Positions 17,663 through 26,876 of a DNA stretch of 64,000 nt are shown one piece after another. Under the pieces are notes generated by a model. The model worked only from the letters and a program-made list of their open reading frames with translations. It was not told the origin of the DNA and did no database searches. The stretch comes from Leptolyngbya sp. PCC 7375. GTDB lineage: Bacteria; Cyanobacteriota; Cyanobacteriia; Phormidesmidales; Phormidesmidaceae. Position 1 is the first letter of the stretch, and every line of letters begins with the position of its first letter. The translations under genes and the position numbers were made by a program. The stretch covers positions 2,714,486 to 2,778,485 of the forward strand of contig NZ_JH993797.1 in NCBI RefSeq assembly GCF_000316115.1, in the 5' to 3' direction.

Positions 17663-18082
17663 TTAGTCCAAATAGCCCATCAATATGGAGGTATCTTCGT
17701 CAATATCATTAGACGCAATGGGACGATGGCCAGGCAGAGTATCTAGGTCAGAAACAACCAAAGTACTCACCGCCACAGGACGATGACCAGGTAGATGATC
17801 CGTGCTAGCAACCTCAAAGTTATCCTCCATTACTGGACGAACACCTGCTGAAGAAAGATTGTGCACTACCTTCACATCACTAACGGTGATGGGGCGATTG
17901 TTAGGCAATGTGTTTGTCTCAACAACGCGAGTATTATCTTCTAGCACAATTATGTTAGGCTTTTCAGCCTTAACTATGCCGCCGCTCTTGGCTGCAGCAG
18001 ATGTAGTCTTCTTCTGGGTGCTACTCGAAGAACTAGATTTTTGAGTCGTTGTACCAGTGGTTTCCGGTGCGTCGCTGCTCAT
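17663..18082 (-). CDS. repeat protein with LPxxRP motifs
   Basis: 139 residues. The first ~35 are a Ser/Thr/Lys-rich low-complexity tail. The rest holds four degenerate repeats built on (T/H)LPxxRPI/V followed by a Val-rich strand: TLPNNRPITVSDVKVV, AGVRPVMEDNFEVAS, HLPGHRPVAVSTLVVS and TLPGHRPIASNDID. The last residues are SILMGYLD. There is no signal peptide and no membrane helix. I recall similar small cyanobacterial proteins but no assigned function. It is a monocistronic gene between the DrrA-type gene and ssrA. Confidence 0.7.
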   Translation of the reverse strand: MSSDAPETTGTTTQKSSSSSSTQKKTTSAAAKSGGIVKAEKPNIIVLEDNTRVVETNTLPNNRPITVSDVKVVHNLSSAGVRPVMEDNFEVASTDHLPGHRPVAVSTLVVSDLDTLPGHRPIASNDIDEDTSILMGYLD

Positions 18083-18454
18083 AACCCTATAACCCCTTCT
18101 ACTAGTTAAAGTATTCCTGTGGAACTCATTTGGCTAACGATCCAAGCATTCTCAAAACCGAACGCCAGACCTTGATACCACCAATGAATACCCTGCAAAT
18201 CACTGAGCAAAAACCCATGAGGCATCAGGGCATTGTAAAGCTCTAGTGGTACAAATATCTAAATAATTATAAGTTAAAAAACAGCCGCTTTAGTTTATTA
18301 AAGCTAATCAATCCCATAAATCTCTGTTCGTCAACTACCGCTAAAGCTTTGGAATGTTTGTTAACTAACGGTCGCCAAAGTAAAAATTCCGAGCTATTAT
18401 TAGAAGTGCTCTTAAGCTAACCAAATGTTAATTTTTTAACTGAGGTTGCATCAG
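18083..18454. other. intergenic region upstream of ssrA
   Basis: 372 bases without a convincing reading frame. It holds the promoters of the divergent repeat-protein gene and ssrA. A small GCTTTA/TAAAGC stem near 18286-18303 is the only structure seen. Confidence 0.5.
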
Positions 18455-18844
18455 GGGGCTGTAACGGTTTCGACGTTTTGATGAAAGTCGCGTTGTGATA
18501 CAGGCCGAGAGCGAGTCCACTCTCGAAAATCAAGACTCAACTAAATACAGATGCAAACAACATCGTACCTTTTGCTCGTAAGCAAGTAGCTGTAGCTGCC
18601 GCTTAAAAACCTCTTTCAGGTTCGAGCGCTTATCATTTGACTCCGTTAAGGATGGTAAGCCTAACCCCAACGGATGCGTTAGGTTAATTTCTCTGGTGAG
18701 CAACCTAACAAAGACCTTTGCCAGAGCATCCCACCGTTCGGGATAATGAACGGTTCCCGCCTAGAGGGTTAGATAGGCTAAGCCTGTGAATGAGTGGCGT
18801 GTTATTACTCAGGGCGGACACGGGTTCGACTCCCGTCAGCTCCA
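18455..18844 (+). ncRNA. ssrA: transfer-messenger RNA
   Basis: tmRNA rescues stalled ribosomes and tags nascent proteins for proteolysis. The 5' end GGGGCTGTAACGGTTTCGAC and the 3' end with GGGTTCGACTCCCGTCAGCT are diagnostic. The acceptor stem pairs GGGGCTG with CAGCTCC, leaving discriminator A at 18844; CCA is not encoded. The tag frame runs 18553-18606 and reads ANNIVPFARKQVAVAAA before TAA, the cyanobacterial ANNIV..F.R...AA pattern. It is a one-piece tmRNA, about 390 bases. A 13-bp inverted repeat follows. Confidence 0.96.
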
Positions 18845-18885
18845 TTAATGTTTTCGACGGTGTGCTGTCCCTTGCGGTAATTTTA

Positions 18886-18922
18886 ATCTGTCAAATTTGC
18901 CAGTAGGCTAAATTTGACAGAT
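18886..18922 (+). terminator. hairpin downstream of ssrA
   Basis: Perfect 13-bp inverted repeat (ATCTGTCAAATTT and complement) with an 11-base loop, 41 bases after the tmRNA end. Likely the ssrA terminator. Confidence 0.65.
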
Positions 18923-19423
18923 CGATTTATCCCTAAGTCAGCAACGGCAGTTTTTCCTATCTTTAAATGCTCCTGGGATTGAGTGTTTAGATTCTGCTAA
19001 GGGATTGCTCTGAGGGATCTTTCTAGGGGCTATATCCATCTACCTATCATGTGTATGTATTAACGCGATTATGATGATCGCCTAGGGTGCTACCTATTAG
19101 ATTTCACTATTTTTTTTCTTTAAGCTGAGTGAAGTATTTTTCCAAGTTTGGAACAAGCCTAGTTGCTAAAAACTGAGGTGTTTATACTGAAGGAGAAAGG
19201 CTTTCAGTCGAAGATTATAGATAGTAAAGATAGTAAGAAACCTTGAAGTTATCAGTTTAGATATAGGTTTACAAGCAGTATTTTGAGTGGTCAAGTCATT
19301 GTCTAATCAATAGACTTAGGTCATATGTGTGGTGTGTTATTTCAAATACTGTTGTTTATCTGTATCTGATTCTTATCTGGTCTTCAGTTACTGTTCTCGT
19401 TTGTTTTGCTGAGTCGCTCAATA
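18923..19423. other. AT-rich intergenic region
   Basis: 501 bases with no credible frame on either strand and no RNA gene recognised. Together with the segment up to 19814 this is one of the longest gene-poor stretches of the window. Confidence 0.5.
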
Positions 19424-19579
19424 ATGAAATTCCCCCTTTGGCCTTACCTCCAACAACCGGTTTTTAGCTCTGATCACAAAACATTCTTTAGTCCATTCAA
19501 GTTTTGGCAACAACATAAGATCCAACATTTAGAGCGGTGTTGGGAAAAAGAATATCGTCAGCATGGAAAACTTAACTAA
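19424..19579 (+). CDS. possible small protein, 51 residues
   Basis: An open frame ATG-TAA beginning MKFPLWPYLQQPVFSS and ending EKEYRQHGKLN. It is rich in aromatic and basic residues and looks more protein-like than random frames here: no rare-codon clusters, balanced composition and a helical KFWQQHKIQHLERCWEKEY stretch. I know no homologue. It sits alone between ssrA and the CHAT gene, and an inverted repeat follows at 19703. No obvious ribosome binding site precedes it, so it remains tentative. Confidence 0.4.
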   Translation: MKFPLWPYLQQPVFSSDHKTFFSPFKFWQQHKIQHLERCWEKEYRQHGKLN

Positions 19580-19702
19580 TCCAGCCTTCAAAAATCCTTT
19601 ACTTACAAGGTAAGAAACCATCAAACAACATTGTTTAATTTTTGACATCGCTTACTGACTTAATGTCAAAACTTTCTAACAAAATAATTTGTTCTATTCA
19701 GT

Positions 19703-19740
19703 CTAAAGGCGTTTGTGAAAATATCAGCAGACGCCTTTAG
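19703..19740. terminator. inverted repeat between the small ORF and the CHAT gene
   Basis: Perfect 10-bp stem CTAAAGGCGT / ACGCCTTTAG with an 18-base loop. It could terminate either the small plus-strand frame or the minus-strand CHAT gene. Confidence 0.5.
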
Positions 19741-19814
19741 GTTGCCAAGTCATTCGTTCAATACTGTCTACTCAATAATCCAAATCTAAAGACCAGTTTG
19801 AACGGTCGAAATGT

Positions 19815-22349
19815 TTAATTTGCCTGACTGATGTAGCTGGCAATTTTTTGTCGGGCTTCTTGCCAATCTTGTAACGCTTTTTGAGACCACAGCCAGTGAA
19901 ATGATAGATGGTTGGTGACATCTTCGTCACCAGCCGACTCAATCACATCTTGCCAATGACTAGCAGCAGTGGCTAACAATGGCAAGCTATCATCATCTGT
20001 CAATCCCTGCTTAGACTGTTGATAGTAAGCCATGGCCAAACCAATTTGTGCATGCAGCTTAGTAGGCGCATTTTGAAGATCGACATCTTGAGGAATCTGC
20101 CCCAGGGTGACAATGGGAATGTCATAGTCTTGCCCTGAACCCAGGGCATTTTTCCAGGTTGCGATCGCATCTTCCCAAAAACCACTTTCATAGTAAGCAA
20201 ACCCCAAGGCAACCTGAGCATCTAACCAGTCAGGTTGTGCGTCCAAAGCATCTTTCCATGACCTTGCTGCTTCTGCAGGCCCGATGGAATTATCAATAGA
20301 GGGGTTTTGATTCATTAACGCCCACTGTAGTTGTCCTTTGGAAAACAACAAGGCAGGATCTTCAATCTGGCCTAAAGCCAGCAGTTGATTGAGAGCCTTA
20401 TTTTGGTCACCCACCGCTGCCATCTCATTAATGGCCATGACAGCACTTTCAGGGTTACCACTGGCGATGCCACTAATTGCCAGCAACTCAGATGAAGGGG
20501 GTGTCGTGGTGGGTTGAGAGGATGGCTGCTCAAACCACTTAAAGGGATCGTTAATACCCACACCAGCAACGGCAATAGTAGCGGTTAAAGCACCAATACC
20601 AATGGCAAGCTGACGTTTGCGCCGTCCTGAAGCTTGATCTTTGACATTACGCTCAACCAACTGAGGCACATTGTCTTCGGGAAGTTTAGCCTCATGAGTT
20701 GTACCATCGTCGCCATGGTCATAGATGCTAGCCCCTTCATCTGACTCAGCGGGGGGGGGCAAGTCTGGCTTTTGGGGTAGTTGATCATGGAGATCTAACC
20801 CTGGCGTTTCTAGGGTTTCGGGCAGCAGTGATTCATCGACCTCCGCTAGCGGCACTTCATCAGACGTTGACGCTTGAGACAGCTGCTCTACCAGTTCCGT
20901 CATTGTCGAAACGTCTTCTTCGTTATAATCAAGGATTTCCTCAAGTTCTACCGTTTCAACGACGCTGTCTAAATCTATATTTTCTAGAGCATCAGGATCT
21001 GTCGCTGAGCGTTTTGGCACAACAACAGCAGCATCAACCGCCTTAGGGGGGTGTTCTTCCAATGCCGCTAAGGCAGACTCAGACTCACTCAACAACTTAT
21101 CAAGGGCACTGTTGTGGTCACCAGGTTTACTGGCAAGATAGCCATCAAACCCAGGCTGCATATATAAAATTGGCAGTGCCCAATAGCTATAGTTGGAATC
21201 GTGGGCCGAGATCAGCCCCTGGCGAGTACGGTTAAGACATAAATCGATGGGATTGCCTTGCTTTAAGTTGCGATAGAGCAAGCGGGTAAACGTAATGGCC
21301 ACATCGTCGGGAATGCGCTCGGCCATAGCAATCACCCCGGGAATGCCACGATTGACCAGGGCATTGGCCAGGTTTTGCTCATGCCAACCCAACTCAGAGC
21401 CTTTGCCCTGGGAATAGGCTCCCCGACAGGAGTTGAGAACGGCTAGCTTCACACCATTGTTGGAAAGCAGCCCTGCCAGGTCTTCACCACTGATGCGTTC
21501 GGTGAGTCCTGTCTGACGGCTGACAAGATAAAGATCGCCACCAGCATTGCCTAAATTACTATGGCCGGCATAGTGCAACACCTGGTATCGACCATGTTCT
21601 AACGCCTGGGTCAGTTCACTGCGGTCAGGCTGTTCTAAGACTGTCAGCTGCACGTCCAGTTGCTGTTTTGGCAGCAAGTTATAGTCATCTCCAGAACGCA
21701 TTGATAAGGAGGGATGCAGCTCATTTTTCAGGTGATTAGCTTCACGGGCCAGTTCTAAACGATCTTGATCGTTGGGTGCGGCAATCACCATCAGGACGCG
21801 CAGAGGCTGATCAAAATCAGGCACCGTTGCCACCGGACGGTCATATCCCTGGCGGCGGTCTAGATGGTAGCGAGAAAAGGTGACATCGGTGCCAGTCCCC
21901 AGGGGTCGATCGCCTGCATGTAAGACTTCCCAAGGGAGCTTTTGCAGCTTTTCCCCCTTTAAACCAAGGCGCAGCCGCAGGGGAGAACGGCGATGTTGGG
22001 CAATCCCTTGGGCTGTCAACCAGCTATCGCGTAAGGCTTTATCAAAGATGCTGTTATAAAGAGCCTGGCCTAGACTAACGAGGGTTGGTGGCTGACTGCC
22101 AGACGAATCATCATCACCGTCTGAAGAAGAATGCACATTTGAACGAAATGCCCAGCGCTGACTCGACTCGCCCTTGAGGATCCCTAGCAACGGATCATGC
22201 ATCAGGTTAGACGCCTCTGCTAGCCAGCTATCAATGGGCCAGTGAAACTGTTCTTGCGCCAAGGGGACACCTGGCGCAACTTGCTCTGTGCGCACCAGGT
22301 AGCGGTTATCACCGACGGCTGTAATTGATATGTCAAACTCTTGGAGCAC
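19815..22349 (-). CDS. CHAT-domain protein with TM helix and TPR-like C-terminus
   Basis: 844 residues. CHAT domains are caspase-clan (CD) peptidase-like domains of effector and signalling proteins. The catalytic His is in VLHYAGHSNLG (about residue 264) and the Cys in LAVLNSCRGAYSQG (about 306). The family end motif is also present (GIPGVIAMAERIPDDVAITF, then FTRLLYRNLKQGNPID). After a long acidic, disordered linker (about 420-570), one membrane helix (QLAIGIGALTATIAVAGVGI, about 575-600) leads to an alpha-helical TPR-like region (about 625-840). This suggests a membrane-tethered protease or sensor. No obvious partner gene is adjacent. Confidence 0.82.
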   Translation of the reverse strand: MLQEFDISITAVGDNRYLVRTEQVAPGVPLAQEQFHWPIDSWLAEASNLMHDPLLGILKGESSQRWAFRSNVHSSSDGDDDSSGSQPPTLVSLGQALYNSIFDKALRDSWLTAQGIAQHRRSPLRLRLGLKGEKLQKLPWEVLHAGDRPLGTGTDVTFSRYHLDRRQGYDRPVATVPDFDQPLRVLMVIAAPNDQDRLELAREANHLKNELHPSLSMRSGDDYNLLPKQQLDVQLTVLEQPDRSELTQALEHGRYQVLHYAGHSNLGNAGGDLYLVSRQTGLTERISGEDLAGLLSNNGVKLAVLNSCRGAYSQGKGSELGWHEQNLANALVNRGIPGVIAMAERIPDDVAITFTRLLYRNLKQGNPIDLCLNRTRQGLISAHDSNYSYWALPILYMQPGFDGYLASKPGDHNSALDKLLSESESALAALEEHPPKAVDAAVVVPKRSATDPDALENIDLDSVVETVELEEILDYNEEDVSTMTELVEQLSQASTSDEVPLAEVDESLLPETLETPGLDLHDQLPQKPDLPPPAESDEGASIYDHGDDGTTHEAKLPEDNVPQLVERNVKDQASGRRKRQLAIGIGALTATIAVAGVGINDPFKWFEQPSSQPTTTPPSSELLAISGIASGNPESAVMAINEMAAVGDQNKALNQLLALGQIEDPALLFSKGQLQWALMNQNPSIDNSIGPAEAARSWKDALDAQPDWLDAQVALGFAYYESGFWEDAIATWKNALGSGQDYDIPIVTLGQIPQDVDLQNAPTKLHAQIGLAMAYYQQSKQGLTDDDSLPLLATAASHWQDVIESAGDEDVTNHLSFHWLWSQKALQDWQEARQKIASYISQAN

Positions 22350-22645
22350 TGTTAGAAGATCGCGTCCCTGTTACGTTTAATTTTTGCTTTCTATCTGATA
22401 CCCTTGACGCCCCTAGGCCGTTTTAGTATCCCCAATAAACCACCATAACGTGTCAAAATGGATACGATGCCCCGACAAGATGCAGTTATCTAACTGTCTA
22501 CATGGCTTTGGTGCCCACATCGGATAGACAGCTCTCAGCCAATACACTTGTCATCGCCAATGATTGAGGACTGCTATGTATCCGGCACCTTATGTATTCG
22601 GCACCTTATGTATTCGGCATTCCATAGGGTAACCCATTCCAAAGT
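22350..22645. other. intergenic region upstream of the CHAT gene
   Basis: 296 bases between two minus-strand genes. It contains a short direct repeat (22575-22620) and presumably the CHAT gene promoter. No frame was seen. Confidence 0.5.
22575..22620. repeat. 16-bp tandem repeat, about 2.9 copies
   Basis: TATGTATCCGGCACCT followed by TATGTATTCGGCACCT and a third partial copy, lying just after the end of the gamma-glutamyltransferase gene. Confidence 0.8.
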
Positions 22646-24451
22646 TTAATTCACAACCATAGCGGAACCACCTCCGCGTCTACGGGGTTCTGCAACAGCC
22701 TGCATCGCAGTGCCATCAGGCGATACCTCTACACCAGTAGCCGCCCCAATTTCCTCCACCATCCGAAATTGATGACCTAACTGTTCAAGTAAGTTCACAT
22801 TAGCAGTTGCACCTTGATCAACGGTGGTGGTACTGCCATTGCGTTGGGAGAAGCGTGGAGCACTAATGGCTTCAGGCAGGGATAAATCAAAATCAATTAA
22901 ATTAGTAGCGATGCCAACGACAGTGGTAATGATAGTGGAACCACCGGGACTGCCAAAGGCCAAAATTCGACCATCCGGAGCAAAGGCAATGGTGGGGGAC
23001 ATACTGCTGCGAGGTCGTTTACCCGGTTCTGGCGCATTGGGGTGGGGCACAGTCGTGTCAAAATCCGTGAGTTCATTGTTGAGAATGAACCCATAGCCAG
23101 GGACGACAATCCCAGAACCACCGGTAGATTCAATGGTCAGGGTATAAGAAACAACGTTGCCAAACCGATCGGCAGTCACTAAGTGGGTCGTCGATAGCCC
23201 TTCTTGGCCATTGGTACCTGCTACCTTAGGTGCTTGGGTGAGACTGGGGCTAGGGTCGGTTTGATGGGGTAGCGGATTACCAGGTGTGGTACAGGGTTCA
23301 GCAGCCCTGGCCGGAAGCTGGCGACTGGCAATGTAATTGGCATTGAGCAACCCGGCTACGGGAACATCTACGTACTCAGGATCACCAAGGTAGGAGTTGC
23401 GATCGCAAAACGCCAGCCTTTCCGCCTCGATCACCCGATGCAGGGCCTGACTGCGATCTAAGCTGCCCAGATCGCTAGACTCCAGCATTTCAAGTGTCTG
23501 AGCTACCGTAATCCCACCGCTACTAGGTAACCCCATGCCATAAAACTGATAGCCACGATAGTCACTAACCACGGGCGGTCTTACCCGCACCTCGTAGCGG
23601 TCCAGATCGCCTAGATCCATCGCCCCAGGGTACACAGTAAATGGAGGCTCATTGACTGTCGGTGGTGACTGTACTGTCTCCACAATCGCCTGGGCAATGT
23701 CACCTCGGTAAAAGCTATTAACTCCTTGGCTTGCCAGCATGCCATAGGTCTTGGCCATGTCCGGGTTCTGAAACCGTGAACCGACGGCTGGCGGTTCGCC
23801 GTTTGGCAAATATAACTGCTGCGTAGAGGTAAATGCCTCAAATCGTTCCTGGTTACGGGCCACCTGCTGAGCAAATGTTTCATCCACGGTAAAGCCAGAC
23901 TCCGCTAGCTCAATCGCTGGAGCCAACGCATCTGCCAGGGATAGGGTGCCATAGCGAGACAGCGCCGTTTGCCAATTGAGTGGCGTCCCTGGCACACCGA
24001 CGGCCAGACCGCTACTCATGCGATTTGGGAAAAACGGTAAATTTTCCCCTGTGGGACTTTCTGGATCGCGGAACAAATCAGCCGTTACTGCCGTTGGAGC
24101 TTCCTCACGACCATCCAGGGTAATCACCCGGTCCTGGTCATGGAGGTAAATCACCATAAAGCCACCGCCACCGATACCAGCGGAAAATGGCTCAGTTACC
24201 CCCAGGGCAGCAGCGGTTGCCACCGCAGCATCCACCGCATTCCCCCCCTGGCGTAGCACCTCAATGCCAATGCGACTGGCAGCTTCATCGACTGAGGCCA
24301 CCGCACCGCCAGCCCCATTGGCCACAGGAACTTTACCCCCAGACTGGGCAAAACTGGTACAGGTAAAAACCAATACCAGGCAAATGGCACAACACCACAA
24401 CCACAAATAATTCGTAGGGGCGTTGTATACAACGCCCCTACGAATGTTCAT
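22646..24451 (-). CDS. ggt: gamma-glutamyltransferase (glutathione hydrolase)
   Basis: Exported Ntn-hydrolase that cleaves gamma-glutamyl bonds of glutathione and related compounds. The proenzyme autocleaves before the nucleophile Thr in STTHLVTADRFGNVVSYT. Other hallmarks are the early GGNAVDAAVATAAALGVTEP, the GIGGGGFMVIY glycine-rich loop, RPRSSMSPTIAF and FGSPGGSTIITTV. A hydrophobic signal segment (CAICLVLVFTCTSFAQ) ends near residue 35. The start is placed at the ATG at 24451; another in-frame ATG is at 24475. About 12 N-terminal codons lie inside a perfect 36-bp palindromic repeat, so the n-region of the signal peptide derives from a repeat insertion. It follows ndhF by about 30 bases. 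Confidence 0.9.
   Translation of the reverse strand: MNIRRGVVYNAPTNYLWLWCCAICLVLVFTCTSFAQSGGKVPVANGAGGAVASVDEAASRIGIEVLRQGGNAVDAAVATAAALGVTEPFSAGIGGGGFMVIYLHDQDRVITLDGREEAPTAVTADLFRDPESPTGENLPFFPNRMSSGLAVGVPGTPLNWQTALSRYGTLSLADALAPAIELAESGFTVDETFAQQVARNQERFEAFTSTQQLYLPNGEPPAVGSRFQNPDMAKTYGMLASQGVNSFYRGDIAQAIVETVQSPPTVNEPPFTVYPGAMDLGDLDRYEVRVRPPVVSDYRGYQFYGMGLPSSGGITVAQTLEMLESSDLGSLDRSQALHRVIEAERLAFCDRNSYLGDPEYVDVPVAGLLNANYIASRQLPARAAEPCTTPGNPLPHQTDPSPSLTQAPKVAGTNGQEGLSTTHLVTADRFGNVVSYTLTIESTGGSGIVVPGYGFILNNELTDFDTTVPHPNAPEPGKRPRSSMSPTIAFAPDGRILAFGSPGGSTIITTVVGIATNLIDFDLSLPEAISAPRFSQRNGSTTTVDQGATANVNLLEQLGHQFRMVEEIGAATGVEVSPDGTAMQAVAEPRRRGGGSAMVVN
24410..24445. repeat. dispersed palindromic repeat, copy 2, inside ggt
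   Basis: Perfect 36-bp palindrome with the core GTAGGGGCGTTGTATAC. It is related to the copies at 17621 and 53621 and overlaps codons 3-14 of ggt. Confidence 0.85.
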
Positions 24452-24480
24452 GGAATTAAATAGAGGTTCCCGCATTCACC

Positions 24481-26556
24481 CTAGGTCAAACCTGACAACA
24501 GAACTAATCCCAACACAGCTCCAAACACAATCAGAGCGTAGAACTGGGCACGACCGGTTTCCAGGTATTTCAGCCCCTCACCTGTAATCAGCGTGACGAA
24601 GCCAGTTAGGTTAACGATACCGTCCACTAGTTTGACGTCCATGGTGAGGGCAACTTTAGCAATTTTGCGACTGCCCTGAACAAAGACTACTTCGTAGATG
24701 TCATCGACATACCACTTGTTGAGGGAGAAGTTGTAGAGGGGTTTGATCTTGGTTGCGATCGCACCTACATCTATCGTCTTCGTCACATACATCAACACCG
24801 CTAAGGTAATACCCACGACCGAGATCGCCACAGAACTACCTGCCATCACAGCAAACTCATGCAGGTCTACTTCTTCCGCCAGCTCAGCAACAGTAACCAC
24901 TTCACCAGGGGCAGAAATAAACGCCTCAAAGTAATTGCCAAAGGGCGTACCCACCAGACCCACCAGCATCGAAGGCACTGCTAAGAGAATCAAAGGCAGA
25001 GTCATCGTAATCGGTGACTCATGGGGCTCAGACGCATGGTGGTGATCGTCATGATGATCCTCTGCAGCCATGGGCATTTCCTGAGTACTCATGGCACCAG
25101 GGCCGAGGGAAGCGCCCATACTCTGGAGATTCTCAATGCGCAGTTGCTCTTTGATGTCACCGTTAGTCCCGCGAAATTCCCCTTCAAACGTGGAGAAGTA
25201 CATACGGAACATATAGAACGCAGTGATACCGGCGGTTAACCAACCAATGGCCCATAGGAAAGGACTGACTTGGAAAGTGGAACCCAGAATTTCATCCTTA
25301 GACCAGAAACCAGCAAAGGGAGGAATACCGGAAATCGCCAGGGTACCAATTAGGAAGGTAATGGCTGTAGCTGGCATGTACTTGCGCAGACCACCCATCA
25401 GACGCATGTCTTGGGCGTAGGTGGGGTTGTGGCCAACCACACCTTCCATACCGTGGATCACAGAGCCAGACCCCAGGAAGAGCATGGCCTTAAAGTAAGC
25501 GTGGGTCATCAGGTGGAATAGACCAGCGCTGTAAGCACCCACACCCATGGCCATGACCATGTAGCCCAGCTGGGACATGGTGGAATAGGCCAAACCTTTC
25601 TTAATATCGTTTTGCGTAATGGCGATGGTGGCCCCCATCATGGCGGTGAAAGCACCCACATAGGCAATGGTCGTCATCGCTACGGGGATTTCCTCAAACA
25701 CCGGATACATGCGGCCAATCAAGAACACCCCAGCTGCCACCATGGTGGCAGCATGGATTAAGGCCGAAATGGGGGTGGGGCCTTCCATCGCATCCGGCAA
25801 CCACACATGTAAGGGGAACTGAGCCGACTTGGCCATGGGTCCCATAAAGATCAGAATCGCAAATAAAGCAGCGATTACACCAGGTAAGCTGCCAACTTCC
25901 ACCATATGGGTCAAACGCTCACCCATAATGTCAAAGTCAAAGCTACCGGTGGCCCAGAAAATGCCGAGCATACCCAGCAGCAGCCCAAAGTCACCTACAC
26001 GGTTGGTGACAAAGGCTTTCTGACAAGCATCAGCGGCTGGTTTGCGGTTATACCAAAAACCAATGAGCAAGTAGGAACACATGCCCACCAGTTCCCAAAA
26101 TACATAAACCTGTAGCAGGTTAGGACTCATAACCAGCCCTAACATGGAGAAGCTAAACAGGCTCAAGTATGCATAAAACCTGACATAGCCAGGATCGTGA
26201 GCCATGTAGCCGTCGGTGTATACCATCACCAGAAAGGCCACAGTGGTCACAATCACCAGCATTAGTGCAGCCAGATGATCGATGGTGTACCCCATCTGCA
26301 GCTTAAAGCTGCCCGCCGAAGCCCACTCAAACATAAATGAGTAGGGCTCGTGACCATTCCATTGACTCCAGAGGATGCCGAATGACATCACCATCGCCGC
26401 CCCAATCAGGCTGACGATAAAGATTGAACTAGGGGTACGCAGCTTGCTTGTAGCGTCGCTGTAGCTGATTAGACCCACACCGACAATAGCTGCACCGAGG
26501 AGTGGCAGTACTGGGATGAGCCATGCATATGAGTAAAGAGATTCCAAGGGTTCCAT
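24481..26556 (-). CDS. ndhF: NAD(P)H-quinone oxidoreductase subunit 5 (NdhF1 type)
   Basis: Membrane proton-pumping subunit of NDH-1, the thylakoid complex for respiration and cyclic electron flow. About 691 residues from the ATG at 26556 (MEPLESLYSYAWLIPVLPLL). This N-terminus and the full length match NdhF1 rather than the CO2-uptake forms NdhF3/NdhF4. Conserved transmembrane stretches include FWELVGMCSYLLIGFW, KSAQFPLHVWLPDAMEGPTP, ISALIHAATMVAAGVFLI and STMSQLGYMVMAMGVGAYSA. A His/Asp-rich loop (HHDDHHHASEPHESP) sits before the C-terminal helices. The upstream start at 26580 would only add eight residues. Confidence 0.94.
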   Translation of the reverse strand: MEPLESLYSYAWLIPVLPLLGAAIVGVGLISYSDATSKLRTPSSIFIVSLIGAAMVMSFGILWSQWNGHEPYSFMFEWASAGSFKLQMGYTIDHLAALMLVIVTTVAFLVMVYTDGYMAHDPGYVRFYAYLSLFSFSMLGLVMSPNLLQVYVFWELVGMCSYLLIGFWYNRKPAADACQKAFVTNRVGDFGLLLGMLGIFWATGSFDFDIMGERLTHMVEVGSLPGVIAALFAILIFMGPMAKSAQFPLHVWLPDAMEGPTPISALIHAATMVAAGVFLIGRMYPVFEEIPVAMTTIAYVGAFTAMMGATIAITQNDIKKGLAYSTMSQLGYMVMAMGVGAYSAGLFHLMTHAYFKAMLFLGSGSVIHGMEGVVGHNPTYAQDMRLMGGLRKYMPATAITFLIGTLAISGIPPFAGFWSKDEILGSTFQVSPFLWAIGWLTAGITAFYMFRMYFSTFEGEFRGTNGDIKEQLRIENLQSMGASLGPGAMSTQEMPMAAEDHHDDHHHASEPHESPITMTLPLILLAVPSMLVGLVGTPFGNYFEAFISAPGEVVTVAELAEEVDLHEFAVMAGSSVAISVVGITLAVLMYVTKTIDVGAIATKIKPLYNFSLNKWYVDDIYEVVFVQGSRKIAKVALTMDVKLVDGIVNLTGFVTLITGEGLKYLETGRAQFYALIVFGAVLGLVLLSGLT

Positions 26557-26876
26557 AAGTTTTTTTGGTGCCTGCCCCACACGCTAGAGTTGGCAAAACC
26601 GCCTACATTCTTACACATGAGAGCTGGACTATTATCCAACTTCTGACGGACCTTTCTTACAGAACGTTGATTTTTCCTTGAGCAATCAATCACTCAAATT
26701 GGTACAACGCAAGTAAAACGAGGGCTTCTGTTTAAGCGGGTTTGCACAAGGTTGCGATCCTGAGAAAAAGGTTATTTTTTACGACATCGCTGAATGGTTT
26801 AGGTTTCTTGATGTTGGATGAGTAAGTTCACAACAAGGATTGATAAAGCCTGGGTCATTGGCGATGGGGAGGGAGG
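26557..26876. other. divergent intergenic region between ndhF and the MscS-like gene
   Basis: 320 bases without a credible frame. It should hold the ndhF promoter and that of the plus-strand channel gene. No regulatory motif was recognised. Confidence 0.5.
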
